19,251 nt of DNA, taken from assembly GCA_039930465.1 (NCBI GenBank), contig JBDTTU010000084.1, positions 1-19,251 of the forward strand, in the 5' to 3' direction. The position numbers and the translations under genes were made by a program. Origin of the DNA: LMDS01 sp039930465 (GTDB lineage Bacteria > Pseudomonadota > Gammaproteobacteria > Burkholderiales > Burkholderiaceae_C). The notes beneath the pieces were generated by a model. That model had not been told where the DNA came from and made no database searches. It was given only the letters and a program-made list of their open reading frames with translations. Below, piece after piece: positions 14,161 through 19,251 of the stretch (the stretch's first letter is position 1; the number at the start of each line of letters is the position of its first letter).

Positions 14161-15291
14161 TCAGACGAGGCGGCCGCGGGCTTCGATCGGCCAGATGGCT
14201 TCGACCGTGCCACTCGCCAACCCGCCACGCACGACGATGTAGTGCTCGTGCAGGTTCACGGTCGGGTCGCAGTGGCCCGGCACGAGCCAGACCGTGTCGC
14301 CGAGCTTGGGCAGCTCCGCCCGCGTGGCGGTGGCGTTCGGCCTCAGGATGCCGTGCTCGTCACCGCCGTTGCTGTACTCGAGCTCGTGCTGCCAGACACG
14401 CGGCAGGCCGGAGTCGATGGCGTGCGACTTGTGGCCGGCATCGACCACCGTGTGCGCGGCGCTGCGGCTCATCACCTGCGACTTGACGAACAAGGCGTGC
14501 TCGAACTGCGGCGCTCGCGGGCTGACTTCGTTGTCGGCGTAGTCAGCGTCCATGAAGAGGTAACTGCCGGCCTGCAGTTCGCCGTAGACACCGCTGCCCG
14601 CGTCGAACGTGAAGGTGCCCGAACCCGCGCCGGTGACGAGCGGGCAGACCATGCCCGAAGCCGTGATGCTGGCCTGCGCCGCACGCACCAGAGCGACCGA
14701 GTGGCGCACCGCCGCTTCGCGCTCACTTGCGCCGCGCAGGTGCTGGGCGCGGCCGTTGTAGGCCTGCAGGCCCGCAAAGCGCAGGCCATGCGAGATCACC
14801 TGGTGCGCGAGCGCGCCGGCCGCGGCAGGCGCCACGCCACACCGGCCCTGGCCCACGTCGATCTCGACGAACACGTTGGCGCTGCTGCCGGCGGCTTTCA
14901 GCGCGTCGGCAAGTCGGTCGATGCCGAGCGCGGAATCGACGGCCACCGCCAGCGTGATGCGCTTCGCGAGCAAGGCCAGCCGCGCCAGCTTGTGCGGCGC
15001 GATCACTTCGTTGCTGATGTAGATGTCGGTCACGCCAGCGTCGGCCAGCGCTTCGGCTTCGCTGAGCTTCTGCACGCAAACGCCGACCGCGCCCGCCGCG
15101 ATCTGCAGCTTGGCAATGGTCGCGCTCTTGTGCATCTTGGCGTGCGGCCGCAGCATCACCTTGTGCTCGCGTGCGAACGTGGCCATCGTGGCCAGGTTGC
15201 GCTGCATCGCGTCGAGGTCGATCACGAGCGCGGGCGTGTCGATGTCAGTGACCGATGCGCCCACCACGGCGGCCGGGCTGGCGCGGCTCAT
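14161..15291 (-). CDS. D-threonine aldolase / 3-hydroxy-D-aspartate aldolase-like PLP enzyme
   Basis: A 376-residue fold-type III PLP enzyme (alanine racemase-like TIM barrel plus the D-serine-dehydratase-like C-terminal domain). The N-terminus reads DTPALVIDLDAMQRN, and the PLP-lysine motif is RPHAKMHK (K52). The C-terminal metal site is GHCDPT (H340, C341, D342). Members cleave D-threonine or 3-hydroxy-D-aspartate to glycine or glyoxylate-type products and an aldehyde, or dehydrate D-serine; metal and PLP are both needed. Which substrate applies cannot be read from the sequence. The start at 15291 is fixed by an ATGA overlap with the phosphatase stop; the longer frame upstream is antisense-like sequence in the neighbour gene. 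It precedes the AGMO-like gene by 16 bases. Confidence 0.9.
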   Translation of the reverse strand: MSRASPAAVVGASVTDIDTPALVIDLDAMQRNLATMATFAREHKVMLRPHAKMHKSATIAKLQIAAGAVGVCVQKLSEAEALADAGVTDIYISNEVIAPHKLARLALLAKRITLAVAVDSALGIDRLADALKAAGSSANVFVEIDVGQGRCGVAPAAAGALAHQVISHGLRFAGLQAYNGRAQHLRGASEREAAVRHSVALVRAAQASITASGMVCPLVTGAGSGTFTFDAGSGVYGELQAGSYLFMDADYADNEVSPRAPQFEHALFVKSQVMSRSAAHTVVDAGHKSHAIDSGLPRVWQHELEYSNGGDEHGILRPNATATRAELPKLGDTVWLVPGHCDPTVNLHEHYIVVRGGLASGTVEAIWPIEARGRLV

Positions 15292-15983
15292 GCAGCACGC
15301 TCCACGCTGGTTTCGCCGTCGGTCGATTCGTCTAGCGAGTTGTCTTCGAGGTGGTAGGTGTCGCTCCAGCCGACCAGCGTGAAACCTTGTGGTGTGTGCA
15401 GCAGCCGGTTGATGCTGGCATTGCCGAGCTGCCACGAGCGCGGCGCGTCGAGCGCCACGCGCGCGGCGGCGCGGTACAGGCAGTCCATCACCCCGCCGTG
15501 GGCGACCAGCGCTATCGTCTCGCCGGGGTGGGCCGCGGCCAGGCGCGTGGCGGTGGCGACGCAGCGAGCGTAGAAGTCGCGCAGCACCTCGCCGCCTTCC
15601 GGGCCGAATTCCGGGTCGCGCTTGCGCCAGCGCTCGCTCTGCTCGGGCCAGCGCTGTTCGATCTCGCGAAAAGTCAAACCCTCGAACACGCCGAAGCCGC
15701 GCTCGCGCAGGCCCGTGTCGGTGTTGATGGGCTGGCCGCAGCCGCGCGCCACCGACTGCGCGGTTTCATAGGCGCGCAACAGGTCGCTCGAATAGACCGC
15801 GCTGATGCCTTCTTCGGCGACCGCCAGCGCCAGCCGGTGGGCCTGCCAACGGCCGGTCTCGTTGAGCGGAATGTCGAGCTGGCCCTGGATGCGCGTGTCG
15901 ACGTTCCACGCGGTCTCGCCATGGCGGATGGCGAGCACACGGGTGACCTGCTGTGCGGCGTCGTCGGCGGTGGCCTCGTGCAT
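15288..15983 (-). CDS. Histidine phosphatase superfamily protein (phosphoglycerate-mutase-like)
   Basis: A 231-residue cytoplasmic phosphatase of branch 1. The catalytic RHGET motif is at 20-24 (H21 is the phospho-acceptor), with SSDLLRAYETA (65-75), the acid region LRERGFGVFEGL (92-103), and the second catalytic histidine in VAHGG (H162). The length and the sequence RIQGQLDIPLNETGRWQA match the GpmB/PhoE/CobC-like group, whose substrates are diverse phosphorylated metabolites; cofactor-dependent mutase activity is unlikely because the protein is shorter than GpmA. It starts one base after the PEBP gene stop and overlaps the aldolase gene by ATGA, so it is inside a compact operon. Substrate is unknown. 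Confidence 0.92.
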   Translation of the reverse strand: MHEATADDAAQQVTRVLAIRHGETAWNVDTRIQGQLDIPLNETGRWQAHRLALAVAEEGISAVYSSDLLRAYETAQSVARGCGQPINTDTGLRERGFGVFEGLTFREIEQRWPEQSERWRKRDPEFGPEGGEVLRDFYARCVATATRLAAAHPGETIALVAHGGVMDCLYRAAARVALDAPRSWQLGNASINRLLHTPQGFTLVGWSDTYHLEDNSLDESTDGETSVERAA

Positions 15984-15984
15984 G

Positions 15985-16617
15985 TCAGAGCAAGCGCTTG
16001 TTCAGCGTGTAGGTGCCGGAGTGCGTGGCCTCGGCCAGCACGTGCGGGTAGATCGCCTGGCGCACTTGCGGCCCGGTGAAGTGGCCTTCGACGTCTGCAC
16101 GTTCGATCGACAGGGCATAGACCGTGAACACGTAGTGGTGGATCAGCGAATCGTTGAACGGCGGAAACGGGCCGTCGTAGCCGAAGTAGTCGCCGGCCAT
16201 GTCGGCATTGCCGGCGAACCAGCCGGTGTAGTCGTTCAGGCCGTGGCGCGCGCCCGCAAGCGCCGCCACCAACGGGCCGGGTTTGCCGTGGGCCGTGAAG
16301 CCGCGGCTGAAGTTGCCTTCTTTCAGCTCGCCAATCGAGCCCGGCACATCGACCATCACCCAGTGGAAAAAGTCGACACGCGGCAGGTCGGCCGGCACCT
16401 CGCGGTCGCTCTGGTTCACGTCGTCGCCGCGGCTCGGCACGTCGAAGTCATGGCAGATCAGCGCGAACGACTTCGTGCCGGCTGGCGCCTCGCTCCAGGC
16501 CAGGTGCGGGCTCAGGTTGTCGGAGAAGGTGACGCCACTCGCCACGTCGGGCTTGCCGGCCGCGAAGCGCTGCGGAATACGCTCGCCGTTGGCCCAGCTG
16601 TCGCTCCACAGTTTCAT
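15985..16617 (-). CDS. YbhB/YbcL-type phosphatidylethanolamine-binding (PEBP) family protein
   Basis: A 210-residue protein of the PEBP/Raf-kinase-inhibitor-like family. The conserved anion-binding pieces are present: LSPHLAWSEAPAGTKSFALICHDFDVP (about 35-61), FFHWVMVDVP (83-92) and GPFPPFNDSLIHHYVFTVYAL (127-147). It is longer than E. coli YbhB (158 residues), with an extra loop after DFDVPSRGDDVNQS. There is no signal peptide, so it is probably cytoplasmic. Bacterial members have no settled function. The ATG at 16617 has a strong AAGGAGG site 7 bases upstream, and the gene follows DUF1840 by 13 bases. Confidence 0.9.
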   Translation of the reverse strand: MKLWSDSWANGERIPQRFAAGKPDVASGVTFSDNLSPHLAWSEAPAGTKSFALICHDFDVPSRGDDVNQSDREVPADLPRVDFFHWVMVDVPGSIGELKEGNFSRGFTAHGKPGPLVAALAGARHGLNDYTGWFAGNADMAGDYFGYDGPFPPFNDSLIHHYVFTVYALSIERADVEGHFTGPQVRQAIYPHVLAEATHSGTYTLNKRLL

Positions 16618-16630
16618 TCGTGTGCCTCCT

Positions 16631-16954
16631 TCAGACGCCCCAGACGATGTCGGCCTTCTCGGCCATCGATCGTTTCATCATCTCGACCAGCGGCCAGGCG
16701 CGCTGACGCAGCGAAACGCCTTCGCGGGGGCCGAGCTTCTTGCCTTCGGCCTTGGCCTCGCTCTCGGCCTGCTCGCGCGCCTGCTCGTCGGCCGCCACCG
16801 CCTGCTCCAGCGCAGCGATCGCTGCCGCCATGCTGCCGGCTTCGATGATGCCTTGCGCGGCAGCCGCCTTGCCCATCAGGCGCAGCACGTCGTCACCTGC
16901 AGGGCCGGTCATGATGACGTCGCCCGCCGCTTTCGATTTGAACTTGTAGATCAT
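16631..16954 (-). CDS. DUF1840 family protein
   Basis: A 107-residue protein starting MIYKFKSKAAGDVIMTGPAG, the characteristic start of the DUF1840 family found mainly in Betaproteobacteria. A central Ala/Glu-rich helix (about 55-75, EQAREQAESEAKAEGKK) is probably an extended or coiled-coil linker, and the C-terminal part RAWPLVEMMKRSMAEKADIVWGV is also conserved in the family. There is no signal peptide or membrane segment. It overlaps the stop of the CFA synthase gene as TGATG, indicating coupled translation. The function is unknown; the family is commonly annotated without a role. Confidence 0.88.
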   Translation of the reverse strand: MIYKFKSKAAGDVIMTGPAGDDVLRLMGKAAAAQGIIEAGSMAAAIAALEQAVAADEQAREQAESEAKAEGKKLGPREGVSLRQRAWPLVEMMKRSMAEKADIVWGV

Positions 16955-18243
16955 CAGGGTGTGTGCATGATCGGCGCAACGCTGTCGTGCGCGTACATGT
17001 AGTCGCGGTTGAAAGGGAACTGCGATTGTGCGCCCCGCATCGGGCCGTCGCCGAGCTCGCCGCTGGGCTTCGACGCGAGCATCTGGAACAGGCACAGCCA
17101 GCCCTTCTCGAAACTCATCGCACTGCCCGCCAGGTAAACCCGGTAGGCGCGCACCACGCTCTCGCGCGTGAGTTCGCGTGCGGCGTCGAGCTGCGCTTCG
17201 AGCGCGTCGCTCCAGGCCCACAGCGTGCGCGCGTAGTGCGGGCGCAGGTTTTCCAGGTCGAGCGGTTCCAGTCCGGCGTCGCTCATCACCTCGGTCACCT
17301 TCGAGACGTGCAGCAGTTCGCCGCCCGGGAAGATGTAGCGCTCGATGAAGTCGCCGATGCCGGCGCCGAGCTGGTGGTTGCGCGTGCCGCCGGCGGTGAT
17401 GCCGTGGTTCATCAACAGGCCGCCGGGTTTGAGCAACCGGTGCATCTTGGCGAAGTACTCGGGCAGCCGGGCGCGGCCGACGTGTTCGAACATGCCGACC
17501 GACGCGATCTTGTCGTAAGGCTCGGCCTCGGGAAGCTCGCGGTAGTCGCGCAGCTCCATCGTGACACGGCCGGCAAGGCCACGCTCTTCGATCAGCCTGT
17601 TCACGTGGGCGTGCTGGTTGCGGCTGAGCGTGATGCCGTGGGCCTGCACGCCGTAGTGTTCGGCGGCCCACAACAACAGGCCGCCCCAGCCGGCGCCGAC
17701 ATCGAGAAAACGCTCGCCGGGTCGCAGCATCAGCTTGCGGCAGATGTGGTCGAGCTTGGCTTCCTGGGCTTGCGCGAGCGTCATGCTTGCATCGCGAAAG
17801 TAGGCGCAGGAATAGAGCCGGCGCGGGTCGAGCCAGAGCGCGTAAAAGTCGTCGGACACGTCATAGTGGAACTGCACCTGCGCCGCGTCGAGCTGCGGCT
17901 CGTGGCGCGCGCGCGAGCGGGCATGCGCAAGCACGCTGTGCCACCAGTCCATCAGCACCGCGCCGGCCCCCGAGCGGGTCGGGTCGTCGCCGACCATCTG
18001 CGTGGCAATCATCGCCAGGTCGCGCACGCTGCCCGCAAAGTCGAGCCGGCCTTCAACGTAGTCTTCGGCGACTTTGCCCACGTCGCCTGCGGCCAGGTGC
18101 GCCAGCGGCGTCATGCTGCCCAGGCGCAGCGTGATGGCGGCCGCGCCGCTCGCGCCGACCCGGTTGCCACCGGGCAGCAGCACCGCCATGGGCACGGTCA
18201 GCGCGTCGAGCTTGCGCTGCAGGAATCCGTCAAAGGTCGGCAT
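16954..18243 (-). CDS. cfa: Cyclopropane-fatty-acyl-phospholipid synthase
   Basis: A 429-residue SAM-dependent enzyme that adds a methylene group to the double bonds of phospholipid acyl chains. The N-terminal lipid-binding domain is about 1-115. The catalytic domain shows FHYDVSDDFYALWLD, LYSCAYF (C146), the SAM motif LDVGAGWGG (180-188), GMFEHVG (E253), NHGITAG (H280) and PHYARTLWAW (Y337); these match the active-site and bicarbonate-binding residues of E. coli Cfa. I chose the ATG at 18243 because GGAGGG lies 7 bases upstream; a GTG at 18258 would overlap that ribosome site. A possible -10 (TACAGT) lies about 45 bases before the start, without a good -35. It leads a six-gene string ending with the AGMO-like gene. 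Confidence 0.93.
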   Translation of the reverse strand: MPTFDGFLQRKLDALTVPMAVLLPGGNRVGASGAAAITLRLGSMTPLAHLAAGDVGKVAEDYVEGRLDFAGSVRDLAMIATQMVGDDPTRSGAGAVLMDWWHSVLAHARSRARHEPQLDAAQVQFHYDVSDDFYALWLDPRRLYSCAYFRDASMTLAQAQEAKLDHICRKLMLRPGERFLDVGAGWGGLLLWAAEHYGVQAHGITLSRNQHAHVNRLIEERGLAGRVTMELRDYRELPEAEPYDKIASVGMFEHVGRARLPEYFAKMHRLLKPGGLLMNHGITAGGTRNHQLGAGIGDFIERYIFPGGELLHVSKVTEVMSDAGLEPLDLENLRPHYARTLWAWSDALEAQLDAARELTRESVVRAYRVYLAGSAMSFEKGWLCLFQMLASKPSGELGDGPMRGAQSQFPFNRDYMYAHDSVAPIMHTP

Positions 18244-18307
18244 CTGGAAACCCTCCACCGACCTGACTGTACAAAAAATCGCGAGGTGGCTGGCTTCGAT
18301 TGCATCA

Positions 18308-18331
18308 AACCCGGGCGCTGCGCTGCGGGTT
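18308..18331 (-). terminator. Candidate terminator hairpin after the EAL-domain gene
   Basis: An inverted repeat AACCCG (18308-18313) and CGGGTT (18326-18331), with an additional short GCGC/GCGC pairing inside, overlaps the stop codon of the EAL gene. On the minus strand it is followed by TTTGAT, a weak T-run. It sits between the EAL gene and the CFA synthase gene, so it may separate the two transcripts. The evidence is only the fold. Confidence 0.35.
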
Positions 18332-19251
18332 CAACTGGCGCCGAACCTCGCCTCGTAGGCCAGCACATCGAGCGCCGGCGAAAACAGGAAGCCCTGGAAC
18401 AGGTCACAACCGGCCTGCTGAAGGAAGTCGCGTTGCGCGATCGTCTCCACGCCTTCGGCAATGATCTGCAAGCGCAGTGCACGGCCCATGCTGACGATGG
18501 CACGTACGATGCCGGCATCGCTCTCGTCCTTGGGCAAACCGCTGATGAAACTGCGGTCGATCTTGAGCCGCCCGATCGGGAAGCGTTTCAGGTAGGCCAG
18601 GCTCGAATAGCCGGTGCCGAAGTCGTCGATCGCCAGCTTCACGCCGAGCTGCGCCAACGCCTGCAGGCGCAGCATCGCGTCTTGCGCGTCTTGCAGCAGG
18701 ATCGATTCGGTGAGTTCGAGTTCCAGCCACTCCGAAGCGAGCCCGGCTTCGCGCAGCACGCTGGCCACGCCGTCAACGAAGCCCGGTTGCTGGAATTGCA
18801 GGGCCGAGACGTTGACCGACACCACCGTCGGCATGCCCGAGGCCTGCCACGCCGCCGCCTGTTTCACGGCCTGGCGCAATACCCATTCGCCGATCGGCAC
18901 GATGAAGCCGGTTTCTTCGGCCACCGGAATGAACTCGCCTGGCGAGATCTCGCCCAGCTCAGGGTCGCGCCAGCGGATCAAGGCCTCGGCACCCACGATC
19001 TGCCCGCTGCCGATCTCGACCTGCGGCTGGTAGTGCAACCTGAAGCGGCCTTGCGCGAGCGCCTGGCGCATCGCGTGGTCGAGGTGCATGCGCGAGCGCG
19101 AGCGGGCGTCGGCCTGAGCCGGCCTCGGCCGATGAAAACGGAACGCGGCGCGCCCAGCATGTTTGACTTCGCGCATCGCCGATTCGGCATGGCGCATCAG
19201 TTCGTCGAAGCTGCCGCCGTCATTGGGTTGCATCGCGATGCCGATGCTCGC
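18331..19251 (-). CDS. c-di-GMP phosphodiesterase: GGDEF domain end plus EAL domain (partial, 5' end outside window)
   Basis: The reading frame enters from the right edge. The first visible residues (ASIGIAMQPNDG, then ELMRHAESAMREVKHAGRAAFRF) are the end of a GGDEF domain; the signature loop itself is outside the window. The EAL domain follows with its catalytic pieces intact: AEALIRW (EAL), VNVSALQF, LELTES, DDFGTGYSSLAYLKRF, LKIDRSF, AEGVET and DLFQGFLFSPAL. The domain should therefore be an active diguanylate phosphodiesterase that lowers c-di-GMP and favours motility over biofilm. Whether the GGDEF half is active and what sensor sits upstream cannot be told. The gene ends at 18331, 87 bases before the CFA synthase start on the same strand. 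Confidence 0.95.
   Translation of the reverse strand, partial: ASIGIAMQPNDGGSFDELMRHAESAMREVKHAGRAAFRFHRPRPAQADARSRSRMHLDHAMRQALAQGRFRLHYQPQVEIGSGQIVGAEALIRWRDPELGEISPGEFIPVAEETGFIVPIGEWVLRQAVKQAAAWQASGMPTVVSVNVSALQFQQPGFVDGVASVLREAGLASEWLELELTESILLQDAQDAMLRLQALAQLGVKLAIDDFGTGYSSLAYLKRFPIGRLKIDRSFISGLPKDESDAGIVRAIVSMGRALRLQIIAEGVETIAQRDFLQQAGCDLFQGFLFSPALDVLAYEARFGAS

Noticed and set aside
18255..18295. LexA-box-like half site (ACTGTAC) before the CFA synthase gene
   Set aside because: Only one half of the CTG-N10-CAG palindrome is present; the other half does not match.

Overview
The window is about 19.2 kb of GC-rich, densely coding chromosome. Protein character, codon use and a recognisable intergenic repeat point to the Betaproteobacteria, order Burkholderiales. 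The Rubrivivax/Leptothrix/Methylibium/Piscinibacter neighbourhood is my best guess, but no rRNA or other decisive marker is present. I see no phage, transposase, CRISPR array or tRNA. Coding genes cover nearly everything; the longest gap (7123-7327) is about 205 bases.

Left region (1-6701): the tail of a LuxR/NarL-type response regulator overlaps ruvA by ATGA. ruvB lies 4.9 kb further on the same strand. Between the two Holliday-junction genes sits a four-gene block on the opposite strand. In transcription order it encodes a small DUF2946 protein, a PepSY-associated membrane protein, a TonB-dependent outer-membrane receptor and a PCu(A)C periplasmic copper chaperone. The chaperone carries a perfect H-X10-M-X21-H-X-M copper site. 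The set resembles the copper-responsive DUF2946/TonB-receptor/PepSY operon (cru type) described in Bordetella, with a copper chaperone added, and reads as a copper acquisition or handling system.

Middle region (6721-12902): a small unrecognised protein is followed by a complete ABC importer of the branched-chain amino acid (HAAT/Liv) family. Its genes run on the minus strand in the order iclR-livG-livF-livK-livH-livM. The IclR regulator overlaps livG by ATGA, so regulator and transporter look co-transcribed. A near-perfect inverted repeat upstream of iclR is a good operator candidate. LivF has arginine instead of the Walker A lysine. A Burkholderiales-type hairpin repeat sits between livG and livF, and a strong hairpin between livK and livH.

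Right region (13050-18243): six tightly packed minus-strand genes form an apparent operon. They encode a cyclopropane-fatty-acid synthase, DUF1840, a PEBP/YbhB-like protein, a histidine phosphatase, a D-threonine/3-hydroxyaspartate-aldolase-like PLP enzyme and an alkylglycerol-monooxygenase-like membrane hydroxylase. This mixed set suggests membrane-lipid modification plus aldehyde or amino-acid chemistry, but no single pathway is established. The window ends inside a c-di-GMP phosphodiesterase (GGDEF remnant plus EAL) that runs off the right edge.
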